Below, piece by piece: positions 1-6,164 of a DNA stretch of 7,701 nt; the stretch's first letter is position 1, and the number at the start of each line of letters is the position of its first letter. The stretch comes from CF-72 sp051006215 (GTDB lineage Bacteria > Chloroflexota > UBA6077 > CF-72): assembly GCA_051006215.1 (NCBI GenBank), contig JBPCIO010000030.1, positions 1 to 7,701 on the forward strand, given 5' to 3'. The notes beneath the pieces are model-generated. The model did no database searches and was not told where the DNA came from. It was given only the letters and a program-made list of their open reading frames with translations. Position numbers and translations under genes: made by a program.

Positions 1-121
1 CCCGGACGCCAGGCAGCGCACCACCGAACTCCAGGTCGAGGTCGCCGACGTCGGTGAACCGGCGCCAGGCCGGCGGGTCGGTCGGCTGCCATCCCCCGCC
101 GGGCCGGCCGCGCTCGATCAG
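1..121 (-). CDS. metX: Homoserine O-acetyltransferase, N-terminal part (runs off the left edge)
   Basis: MetX transfers an acetyl group from acetyl-CoA to L-homoserine in the cytoplasm, giving the O-acetylhomoserine that MetY uses. Only about 40 codons are in the window. The reading frame includes WRRFTDVGDLDLEFGGALPG, which matches the opening of actinobacterial MetX proteins (a W-x-R-R-F ... LG-x-L-x-LE-x-GG-x-LP pattern); the catalytic Ser-Asp-His residues lie outside the window. No ATG, GTG or TTG occurs in this frame near the start. The best candidate is a CTG at 121-119, overlapping the metY stop as CTGA, the same geometry as the common ATGA/GTGA coupling. A weak purine stretch (GAAGGG) lies just upstream. 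The order metY-metX on one strand fits a single operon. Identity rests on about 20 conserved residues plus context. The start is uncertain, and an indel near the start is the alternative. Confidence 0.8.
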   Translation of the reverse strand, partial: MIERGRPGGGWQPTDPPAWRRFTDVGDLDLEFGGALPGVR

Positions 122-1441
122 GCGCCCTTCGTGGCCCGGAATCCGGCGTCCAGGTCGGCCAGGATGTCGTCGATGTGTTCCAGCCCGACGGCCAGGCGCA
201 CCAGGCCCGGGCTGACCCCGGTGGCGAGTTGTTCCTCGGGCGAGAGCTGGGAGTGGGTGGTCGAGGCCGGTTGGATGACCAGGCTGCGCACATCGCCGAT
301 GTTGGCCACGTGGCTGTGCAGCTCCAGTGCCTCGACGAAGGTCTTGCCGGCTTCCAGACCACCGGCTATCTCGAAGGCCAGCACGCCGCCGGTGCCGAGC
401 GGGGCGTACTTCTGGCCCCGCTGGTAGTACTCACTCGACTCCAGGCCGGCGTAGTTGACGCTGAGCACCTCGTCGCGCTGCTCGAGCCACCGGGCGACCG
501 CCGTGGCGTTCTGGACGTGCCGCTGTACCCGCAGGCTCAGGGTCTCGATGCCCTGTGCCAGCAGGAAGGCGTTGAACGGGGCGATGGCTGCGCCCAGATC
601 GCGCAGCAGCTGCACCCGGGCATTGAGGATGAAGGCCAGGTTCGCGCCGAGCGCCGAGCGGCGAGCCGACGCCGAGGTCGCGGGCGTAGACCAGCCCATG
701 GTAGGACGGGTCCGGCTCGTTGTAGTTCGGATACCGCGCCGGATCCTGGGCGAAGTCGAACCGCCCGCTGTCGACGATCACCCCGCCGATCGCGGTGCCG
801 TGGCCGCCGAGGTACTTCGTCGCCGAGTGCACGACGATATCGGCGCCCCACTCGATCGGCCGGATCAGGTAGGGCGTGGCCACCGTGTTGTCGACGACCA
901 GCGGCACGCCCGCCTCGTGCGCGATCCCGGCGACCGCCTCGATATCCAGGATGTCGATCTTCGGGTTGGAGATCGTCTCGGCGAAGAATGCCTTGGTATT
1001 CGGACGGATTGCCGCTCGCCAGGCGTCCAGGTCATCCGGGTCGTCGACGAAGCTGACCGCGATGCCCAGCTTGGGGAAGGTGTAGTGGAACAGGTTGTAG
1101 GTGCCGCCGTAGAGCCGGGCGCTGGACACGATGTGGTCGCCCGACTCGGCCAGGTTCAGCAACGCCAGGGTCTCGGCGGCCTGGCCGCTGGCGGTGAGCA
1201 GCGCGCCGACACCACCTTCCAGCGAGGCGACCCGCTGCTCGACCGCGTCCTGGGTGGGGTTCATAATCCGAGTGTAGATGTTACCGAATTCCTTCAAGGC
1301 AAAGAGGTTCGCCGCGTGCTCGGTGCTGTCGAAGGTGTACGAGGTGGTCTGATAGATCGGCAGTGCTCGGGCATTGGTCTGGGAATCGGGCGACTGCCCG
1401 GCGTGGATCTGGCGGGTCTCGAAGGACCAGGCTTCGCTCAT
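118..1441 (-). pseudogene. metY: O-acetylhomoserine sulfhydrylase (O-acetylhomoserine aminocarboxypropyltransferase), frameshifted
   Basis: MetY is a PLP enzyme of the Cys/Met metabolism family that joins O-acetylhomoserine and sulfide into homocysteine. The start at 1441 gives MSEAWSFETRQIHAG, typical of the family, behind CAGGAG eight bases upstream. The frame carries Y56 and R58 (IYTRIMNPT, PLP-phosphate contacts), D184 (VVDNT, pyridine nitrogen) and the Schiff-base lysine K209 in SATKYLGGHG. At about residue 262 the reading frame breaks. The C-terminal domain continues in another frame, resuming at LGANLAFILNARVQLL and ending at the TGA at 118. The cause is an extra 7-bp unit at 646-659. 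Removing it gives GVGSPLGANLAF and an intact protein of about 438 residues, normal for MetY. As written, translation stops at 431-433, giving a 336-residue product whose last ~75 residues are foreign. This may be a true mutation, a mixed population or an assembly error. Confidence 0.9.
646..666 (-). repeat. 7-bp tandem repeat causing the metY frameshift
   Basis: The plus strand reads GCCGAGC GCCGAGC GGCGAGC: two perfect 7-bp units (646-652, 653-659) and a third with one mismatch (660-666). On the coding strand this is GCTCGCC GCTCGGC GCTCGGC. Seven bases are not a multiple of three, so each added or lost unit shifts the frame. With one perfect unit fewer, the metY frame is continuous and matches the conserved GVGSxLGANLAF segment of the family, so the duplication is probably recent and due to replication slippage. 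Confidence 0.85.
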
Positions 1442-1443
1442 GA

Positions 1444-1557
1444 CGCAAGCTCCTGAAAGGTGTACGGAAAGGGCCGGCGGGGTCCCGGGCGTCAGCCCGA
1501 GCGGTTGGTACGCTGGTAGATCGTCAGCGCGGACACAGGGCGCTGCAGGAGCGCGCA
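1444..1557 (-). promoter_or_regulatory. Candidate anti-Shine-Dalgarno pairing between leader-peptide gene and metY ribosome-binding site
   Basis: On the minus-strand transcript the metY ribosome-binding region reads CAGGAGCUUGCG (plus 1455-1444). Within the leader-peptide gene lies UGCGCGCUCCUG (plus 1557-1546). Antiparallel, they form seven consecutive Watson-Crick pairs (GCUCCUG with CAGGAGC), then one mismatch and four more pairs, two of them wobble. The pairing would bury the metY Shine-Dalgarno sequence. The upstream strand covers Ser17 and Cys18 (TCC TGC) of the leader peptide, so a ribosome slowed on Cys codons would keep this strand unpaired and free the site. The complementarity is seen directly; the switching mechanism is inferred from known cysteine-responsive leader peptides of actinobacteria. 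Confidence 0.55.
1484..1501 (-). promoter_or_regulatory. GC-rich hairpin in the metY leader
   Basis: On the minus strand CTCGGGC-TGAC-GCCCGGG forms a 7-bp stem (one G-U pair) with a 4-base loop, between the leader-peptide stop and the metY start. Downstream there is only a short T run (CCCTTTCC), so it is a weak candidate for an intrinsic terminator. It may instead help present or compete with the ribosome-binding-site pairing described for 1444-1557. Confidence 0.4.
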
Positions 1558-1598
1558 AGATCGATGGCACGGCGGCAGGTGAGCAGCAACGGCTCCAT
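1524..1598 (-). CDS. Cysteine-containing leader peptide (24 residues) upstream of metY
   Basis: This short gene starts at an ATG at 1598-1596 and stops at the TGA at 1526-1524, 82 bases before metY. It begins MEPLLL; residues 7-22 read TCRRAIDLARSCSALC, followed by Pro-Arg. The pattern R-R-x-x-D-L-x-R ... S-A-L-C is what I recall from the family of 'putative leader peptides' that precede sulfur-assimilation genes in Streptomyces and other actinobacteria. Cysteines are at 8, 18 and 22. The ATG lies seven bases from a TATAGT -10 hexamer, with no room for a Shine-Dalgarno sequence. The transcript therefore probably begins at the A of the start codon (leaderless), as reported for cysteine-responsive attenuator peptides in mycobacteria. 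The likely role is in cis: its translation speed reports Cys-tRNA charging and sets translation or transcription of metY-metX. Confidence 0.75.
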   Translation of the reverse strand: MEPLLLTCRRAIDLARSCSALCPR

Positions 1599-1600
1599 AT

Positions 1601-1617
1601 TATCTACTATACAGATA
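1601..1617. promoter_or_regulatory. Inverted repeat overlapping the metY -10 element, possible operator
   Basis: TATCT-ACTATAC-AGATA is a perfect 5-bp inverted repeat with a 7-base spacer. It lies in an AT-rich island unlike the flanking GC-rich DNA and covers the predicted -10 hexamer of the metY promoter. A repressor bound here would block that promoter and could also affect the divergent transporter gene. I do not recognise the motif as a known sulfur regulator site. Much of the symmetry could be incidental to the -10 sequence. Confidence 0.3.
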
Positions 1618-1633
1618 GGCAATTAGGCGGCAA
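1606..1633 (-). promoter_or_regulatory. Predicted promoter of the metY-metX operon
   Basis: On the minus strand a TTGCCG -35 (plus 1633-1628) and a TATAGT -10 (plus 1611-1606) are separated by 16 bases, consistent with the main vegetative sigma factor. Transcription would start about seven bases past the -10, at or next to the A of the leader-peptide ATG at 1598. The leader is then about 157 nt from start to metY. Confidence 0.6.
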
Positions 1634-1791
1634 GGGCGTCCGCGCAGCCCTGTTGCGAGTGGCTGCAGACCGGGATGAAGGACTCGTTCGGCCTACCGGC
1701 TGACGCTGCCGGTCTCTGACCTGAGCAATCCAGCGCATTGCCCTGCGCGGTCGATCTCGACCACCCTCCTGAAGAGAGAGAGGGAGGGAGA

Positions 1792-3468
1792 ATGCCTGCT
1801 GCCGCAGCATCGCCATCACCGCTGCGCCGCCTGTGGCAGCGCGAATTGCCGGAGTATCCGACCGGCGCCAGGCGCATCTGGTACCTCGGCATCGTGTTCG
1901 CCGCGACCGTCGTCGCGTACTACGAGAACTTCATCAGTGGCGCGGTCACGCTGCAGATTCTCGGTAACTTCCACATCTCCTTCCTGTACTTTGCCGTCGT
2001 CACGGCGGTGGCGAACGCTATCGGCGCCATCGGCTCGCTGGCCTCCGGCATCGCCGACAAGGTGGGTCGCGGCAACATGGCGATCGTCGGCCTGCTCGGC
2101 GTCTCCCTGGTGACCCTGGTGTGGTTGCCCAACGTAACGAGCGGCGCTCAGTACGGGGTGGCCTTCGGCAGCGCCGGCGTCTTCGAGGGCATCATCCTGG
2201 TGGTCACGCCCGCGTTGATGCGTGACTTCAGTCCCCAGGTCGGTCGGGCCCAGGCGATGGCCTTCTGGACGGTGGGTCCGGTGCTGGGCAGCCTGCTGGT
2301 CACCGAGGTCTCCAGCCACACCCTGGACAGTCATCCGCGCTGGCAGTTCCAGTTCGAGATCGCGGGCTGGGCCGGCCTGGCCGTCTGCGTGCTGGCCCTG
2401 CTGTGCCTGCGCGAACTCAACCGTGCCGATCGCGACCGGATCGTCGGCGCCCTCGATGCCGAGACCGGCGCGACGCTGAGCGGCCGCGGGCTCTCGCACG
2501 AGGCAGCCATCCGCCATCCGTACCGGCAGATGTTCCGGCTCGACATCATCGGCCCGGCGATCGGGATCAGCCTGTTCCTGCTCATGTACTACACCGCCAT
2601 CGGCGTACTTCCGGCGTACTTCCAGACCAACCTCAACTTCTCCGCCAGCGAGTCGAACTCCCTGTTGAACTGGTTGTGGGCCACGACAGCGGTGTCCATG
2701 CTCGTTTTCGGGGTGCTGTCGGACAAGCTGCGAATCCGCAAGCCATTCGTCTTCGCCGGTGCCCTGGCCAGCGTCCCGGTCGAGATCGCGTTCCTCTCGA
2801 AGACCGGCTCCGGCTACCCGACCTTCTCCTCCATCGCGATCCTGCTGGCACTCATCGGCGTATGGCTGGGCGCTGCGTACGCGCCGTGGATGGCTGCCTT
2901 CACCGAGACCGTCGAGCGTCGCAACCCCGCACTGTCAGCCACCGGTCTGGCCATCTGGGGGTGGATCCTGCGAGTGACCATCGCCAGCGCTGTCATCTCG
3001 ATTCCGCTGATCGTCTCGGCCGTCACACCGTTGGTCGACAACGGTCCTTCGGTGCGCCAGGCGCAAGCATACTTCGATCAGAGCAAACCCCTGCAACTGC
3101 TGCTGGCTGAGGCGCAGGCGCACCCCAAGGTCTTCAGCGACCTTGCCGCGTCGCCGAACGACCCGGCGGTGCAGAAGACCGCGGTCGAGACGGTCGGTTC
3201 GCCGACGGTACTTACGCTGGCCGATGACAAGGCCGCCCAGAGCAATCTCCTGCTGCTGTCCGCGAAGGCGCCCGCCGTCCTCAAGGCGCAGGCGGACGGC
3301 CCGGGCCAGTGGCGAACCTGGTTCTGGATCTGCACCATCGGGGCCCTCACGCTGTGCCCGCTCTCGCTGCTGTTGAGGGGCCCCTGGCGCCCACGTCCCA
3401 CCGACGATGCCCACCCCGTGGAACACGCCCTCGAGTTGGCCAACCGCAGCGCGGGGACTTCGGGGTGA
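1792..3468 (+). CDS. Major facilitator superfamily transporter with a large loop before the last helix
   Basis: The gene encodes a 558-residue inner-membrane secondary transporter, substrate unknown. I chose the ATG at 1792 because a purine-rich ribosome-binding stretch (AGGGAGGGAG) ends just before it; an upstream in-frame ATG at 1738 has no such site. Hydrophobic segments start near residue 30 and recur through residue 410, with a final one at about 508-528. The MFS loop signature G-x-x-x-D-K-x-G-R is at 86-93 (GIADKVGR), and a weaker copy, GVLSDKLRIRK, at 307-317 marks the second half. Residues ~414-505 form a hydrophilic, Ala- and Gln-rich loop between the last two helices, probably outside the cell, which is longer than in standard 12-helix permeases. 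The gene is divergent from metY with about 190 bp between the leader peptide and its start. It overlaps the next gene by four bases. Proximity to sulfur genes hints at, but does not show, a related substrate. Confidence 0.88.
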   Translation: MPAAAASPSPLRRLWQRELPEYPTGARRIWYLGIVFAATVVAYYENFISGAVTLQILGNFHISFLYFAVVTAVANAIGAIGSLASGIADKVGRGNMAIVGLLGVSLVTLVWLPNVTSGAQYGVAFGSAGVFEGIILVVTPALMRDFSPQVGRAQAMAFWTVGPVLGSLLVTEVSSHTLDSHPRWQFQFEIAGWAGLAVCVLALLCLRELNRADRDRIVGALDAETGATLSGRGLSHEAAIRHPYRQMFRLDIIGPAIGISLFLLMYYTAIGVLPAYFQTNLNFSASESNSLLNWLWATTAVSMLVFGVLSDKLRIRKPFVFAGALASVPVEIAFLSKTGSGYPTFSSIAILLALIGVWLGAAYAPWMAAFTETVERRNPALSATGLAIWGWILRVTIASAVISIPLIVSAVTPLVDNGPSVRQAQAYFDQSKPLQLLLAEAQAHPKVFSDLAASPNDPAVQKTAVETVGSPTVLTLADDKAAQSNLLLLSAKAPAVLKAQADGPGQWRTWFWICTIGALTLCPLSLLLRGPWRPRPTDDAHPVEHALELANRSAGTSG

Positions 3469-4658
3469 CCGCGGTCGTCATCTGCAACTGGCGCGACCTG
3501 CAGCATCCGGAGGCCGGCGGCAGTGAGCACCATGTCGAGACCGTCGCGCGGATCCTGGCCGCCGACGGCCACCCGGTCACCATCCTGTGTGCGAAGCTCG
3601 CCGGGCGCCCGACGGAGGAGACCCGCGACGGTGTGCGCTACCTGCGGGCCGGCGGCAGGTTCGGTGTCTACCTGTGTGCGGCATGGGCACTCCTTCGCGG
3701 GCAGGTCCGCCCGGACGTCGTGATCGACGTGCAGAACGGCCTGCCCTGGCTATCGCGGCTGGTGACCCGCAAGCCGGTCGTGGTGTTGCTGCACCACGTA
3801 CACCGTGAGCAGTGGCCGATCGTCTTCGGCAAGCTGGGTTCGCTCGGCTGGCTGGTCGAGTCGCGGGTGGCGCCACGGGTCTATCGTCGATCGCGCTACG
3901 TCACGGTGAGCGAGTGCACCCGGGCCGAGCTGGCCGGGCAGGGGATCGACCCCGCCCGGGTGACCGTCGCCTACAACGGCACGCCGCAGCCGGTGCCCTC
4001 GGCGGTGGCCCGCTCGAGCACGCCGCGCGTGGTGGTGCTGGGCCGGCTGGTTCCGCACAAGCGCGTGGAGATCGTGATCCGCGCGGCGGCGGCACTCCGC
4101 GACCGCTTCCCGGCTCTCGAGGTCGACGTCGTCGGCCAGGGCTGGTGGGCCGACGAACTTGCCGCGCTCACTCGCAGCCTCGGCGTCGAGGACATCGTGA
4201 CCTTTCATGGGTTCGTCGACGAGCAGGCCAAGGCCGATCTGCTCGCCCGGGCCTGGGTCGGCGCGCTGCCCAGCGTGAAGGAGGGCTGGGGAATGTCGGT
4301 GGTGGAGGCCGCCTCGCACAGCACACCGTCCGTTGCCTTCAGCAGGGCGGGCGGGCTGGCTGAGTCGATTCTCGACGATCACACCGGAGTGCTGGTCGAC
4401 GGCGATGAGGACGCCTACCTCGCCGCCCTGGCCGACTTGCTCGCCGACCGCGAGCGGTGCGCCGTTCTCGGTCGCCATGCCCGGGCATACGCCTCGGAAT
4501 TCACCTGGGACGCCACCGCCGCGACCTTTGCCCGGGTCCTCGCCGAGGTCACCGACCCAACCAGACGCACCACCGCCGCGAGGGAGAACACCGGGATCGC
4601 CGGGCTCCGCCAGCGTGCCGTACCGCAGCCGGCCACGGTTGCCCCGGCCACTCTCTGA
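3465..4658 (+). CDS. GT4-family glycosyltransferase
   Basis: This 397-residue cytoplasmic or membrane-peripheral retaining glycosyltransferase would move a sugar from a nucleotide-sugar donor to an unknown acceptor. It has the two-domain GT-B layout. The N-terminal half has the glycine-rich loop PEAGGSEHHV (residues 15-24). The C-terminal half opens at VVVLGRLVPHKR (about 199-210) and carries the EX7E motif of GT4 enzymes, E283-GWGMSVV-E291. No transmembrane segment is evident. I chose the GTG at 3465, which overlaps the transporter stop as GTGA; the frame stays open upstream to an ATG at 3309, but that stretch lies inside the transporter gene and is not GT-like. Coupling suggests co-expression with the transporter. 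The last ~35 residues are low-complexity. In mycobacteria a DUF2613 gene sits beside the arabinofuranosyltransferase gene aftD, so a cell-envelope glycan role is plausible but unproven here. Confidence 0.88.
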   Translation: MTAVVICNWRDLQHPEAGGSEHHVETVARILAADGHPVTILCAKLAGRPTEETRDGVRYLRAGGRFGVYLCAAWALLRGQVRPDVVIDVQNGLPWLSRLVTRKPVVVLLHHVHREQWPIVFGKLGSLGWLVESRVAPRVYRRSRYVTVSECTRAELAGQGIDPARVTVAYNGTPQPVPSAVARSSTPRVVVLGRLVPHKRVEIVIRAAAALRDRFPALEVDVVGQGWWADELAALTRSLGVEDIVTFHGFVDEQAKADLLARAWVGALPSVKEGWGMSVVEAASHSTPSVAFSRAGGLAESILDDHTGVLVDGDEDAYLAALADLLADRERCAVLGRHARAYASEFTWDATAATFARVLAEVTDPTRRTTAARENTGIAGLRQRAVPQPATVAPATL

Positions 4659-4678
4659 TTCCGAACGGAGCTCCAGTC

Positions 4679-4825
4679 ATGTCTTATCTGCTCACCGCCG
4701 TCCTCGGCGTCCTGCTCGTCGTCGCCACGGTGGTCGGCATCGTCACCGCCAACAACCACAGCCAGCGTCCTTCGGTCGGCTCCTTCCAGGGCAACTCCGG
4801 AGTCGTGCTGTACGGCAACCGCTGA
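4679..4825 (+). CDS. Small single-helix membrane protein, DUF2613-like
   Basis: This 48-residue protein starts at an ATG eight bases after GGAG and 20 bases after the glycosyltransferase stop, so it is probably the last gene of that operon. Residues 3-23 are one hydrophobic segment (YLLTAVLGVLLVVATVVGIV) working as a signal anchor. A short polar tail follows, ending VVLYGNR. The length, the single N-terminal helix and the terminal Y-G-N/D-R fit the DUF2613 family of small exported actinobacterial proteins, whose function is unknown. The family call is from memory of the pattern, not a search. A general unannotated small membrane protein is the alternative. Confidence 0.7.
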   Translation: MSYLLTAVLGVLLVVATVVGIVTANNHSQRPSVGSFQGNSGVVLYGNR

Positions 4826-4847
4826 TGCTGTGGATAATCCCTTACAC

Positions 4848-4900
4848 GGTGGGGCGGGTGGGGCTCGAACCCACCCGACCCAGGGATTTATGAGGCCTGT
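4848..4900 (-). pseudogene. 3' remnant of a tRNA gene with CAT anticodon (probable element attachment site)
   Basis: On the minus strand a perfect T arm (GTGGG-TTCGAGC-CCCAC, plus 4874-4858) is followed by an acceptor 3' strand CCGCCCC, a discriminator A and CCG. Upstream is a recognisable CTCATAA anticodon loop (CAT at plus 4892-4890), so the source is an elongator Met or CAT-reading Ile tRNA. The molecule cannot fold. The anticodon stem does not pair, the variable region appears two to three bases too long, and no D arm or 5' acceptor strand is found at the right distance. A 3' tRNA fragment next to atypical genes is the usual signature of an integrated element, with the intact tRNA at the other end, which here would lie to the right of the window. 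The stretch 4901-5042 to its right shows no gene. Confidence 0.65.
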
Positions 4901-5042
4901 TGCGTTCAGCGCTGTGCTGTCCTCTCGGATTGCCGCCCTCCGGGGGCCTCGACTGAGTGAAACACCTCCAATCCCATGCTCCGGCCACGATCGCCTGAAC
5001 TGGACCGCGATGCATCGACGGGATGCCGGGGATATCTGGGCT

Positions 5043-6164
5043 TTAGGGCCTCTCGAGCCAAGACATCCACGAGCCGACCGGTGGCCCGGCGCTATCGAGG
5101 GCGAGCCCACAGTCAGGACAAGTCCTCACAGGGGCGCTTACCTGGGTTGCGCAGGCGGGGCAGGTGACACTATCGACGGCAGCGCTACCAGCTCGGTCGG
5201 AATGCAACTCCGCGGTCGGAAATCCGCGGACGATTTCGCCCATTGCGCGCGTACGCAGGTCATCACCGCAGGTCCGATCAATCACTCTCAGACTGTTTTT
5301 CACAGGGAACGAAGTCGGCCAGATCCTAGCTCCATAGGCACTCGTATGAGGTCTAGCGGAATCAGCCACCTCGAACACGGCGTGCTCCCCCAGAATGAGC
5401 CTTGTCAACGCATCGTCACGCCCATTGTTTAGGCCTGACCCTCCGAGCAGGATCTCCCCCTCGTGCCCGTCCGAACACAACGCTGGCCCACCCGCGTCGA
5501 GGTAGACATCGAATTGCGCCCCGCGATCCCACCCACCGGCCGGCGCGGGAGCGTGCCACACGGCGACGCGATCGGTTTCCACCCAAGACATAAAGGGAGG
5601 CATCCGTCGCGGGCTAGCCGTGATCGAGACGACATCATGATTGGAAACAAACATCTCCGATCGCAGAAGTATTGACCAGGCCCGATCGCAACTCTGCGGC
5701 TCAAGGCTGAGGTCGCTGGGCACGGAGCGCCAGACCTCAAGCACCCTGCCAGGATCTCCCGCACCGTCCAGCGCCCGCGAATACGCGAGGACATTTTCAC
5801 GAAACGCGTTGGCCGCTTCCGCTGCCGCCGCCTCCTTCTGGCGCTTCGCGTCCTCTATGCAAGGGGCACAGGTCCGCCGGTCCGCTACGAGGCGGCTGTG
5901 ATAACCACAGACAGCGCGCCTGCATTGCATGCATCGTCCAATGGCGAATGTGCCGCAGACGTGGCACTCAATGGTTGAAGGCACCTGCGAAGCGGTCTGG
6001 TATTCGTGTAGGCACGGCATATGAACCGGTTGCTGGAAAGGGCCTGGCCCGTCCACCACGCCGACTAACCTTCTGCTGACGCATCGCCAAAGACCAGGTG
6101 CGAGAGCCTCCGCCTCCGCGCCGCCACAAGACGGGCAGATCGCGCCGGACGAGCGTTCAACCAT
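5043..6164 (-). CDS. Multi-zinc-cluster protein of unknown function
   Basis: I do not recognise this 373-residue protein as a named family. The ATG at 6164 follows GGGAGGGAGAGG, a good ribosome-binding site. Three metal-binding blocks are visible. An N-terminal CPSC (10-13), C28 and C51 could form a split zinc ribbon. A B-box-like or cross-brace block reads C67-x2-C70, C78-x2-C81, C86-x2-H89, C99-x2-C102. A C-terminal ribbon reads C335-x2-C338 ... C349-x2-C352. Residues 104-135 are Ala/Glu/Lys-rich and probably a helix or short coiled coil. The middle (about 140-320) is a mixed alpha/beta region with many Trp, Asp and Gly residues and no motif I can name. No signal peptide or membrane segment is seen, so it is probably cytoplasmic. 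It sits just inside the tRNA-bounded island, and cysteine clusters of this kind often bind nucleic acid or partner proteins. No function is assigned. Confidence 0.75.
   Translation of the reverse strand: MVERSSGAICPSCGGAEAEALAPGLWRCVSRRLVGVVDGPGPFQQPVHMPCLHEYQTASQVPSTIECHVCGTFAIGRCMQCRRAVCGYHSRLVADRRTCAPCIEDAKRQKEAAAAEAANAFRENVLAYSRALDGAGDPGRVLEVWRSVPSDLSLEPQSCDRAWSILLRSEMFVSNHDVVSITASPRRMPPFMSWVETDRVAVWHAPAPAGGWDRGAQFDVYLDAGGPALCSDGHEGEILLGGSGLNNGRDDALTRLILGEHAVFEVADSARPHTSAYGARIWPTSFPVKNSLRVIDRTCGDDLRTRAMGEIVRGFPTAELHSDRAGSAAVDSVTCPACATQVSAPVRTCPDCGLALDSAGPPVGSWMSWLERP

Noticed and set aside
455..1456. A long open frame antisense to metY
   Set aside because: It mirrors the codon bias of metY on the other strand, has no family resemblance, and metY is unambiguous.
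1442..1570. An N-terminal extension of MetY from an upstream in-frame start at 1570
   Set aside because: The extra residues are not family-like, the frame overlaps the leader peptide, and the start at 1441 has a proper ribosome-binding site and the typical MSEAWSFETRQIHAG opening.
1442..1737. A SAM riboswitch (SAM-I or SAM-IV) upstream of metY
   Set aside because: I looked for the conserved core segments and found only loose resemblance (a CAGCGTCA and a GGTCA without the surrounding helices). The leader peptide explains the leader better.
3309..3464. An upstream start for the glycosyltransferase at 3309
   Set aside because: The 52 extra residues overlap the end of the transporter gene, are Arg/Pro-rich as expected of an out-of-frame read, and the GTG at 3465 gives the normal GT4 opening.
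4901..4940. An acceptor-like AGGGCGG on the minus strand (plus 4939-4933) that could be the 5' strand of the tRNA
   Set aside because: It pairs at 6 of 7 positions with the 3' strand, but the distance to the anticodon loop is about 12 bases too long and no D arm lies between, so an intact tRNA is not supported.
5008..5017. A perfect 10-bp palindrome, CGATGCATCG
   Set aside because: It is short, not at a promoter or gene boundary with other signals, and expected by chance in several kilobases.
4901..5042. A terminator downstream of the zinc-cluster gene (GCCC-CCGGA-GGGC)
   Set aside because: The stem is only 4 bp and there is no T run.
4830..5432. A 200-residue open frame on the plus strand beginning MDNPLHGGAGGARTHPTQG, and the end of another (VGRVGLEPTRPRDL) at 4333-4893
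   Set aside because: These peptide strings are the well-known antisense translation of tRNA T-arm and acceptor sequences. Together they support the tRNA fragment rather than any protein.
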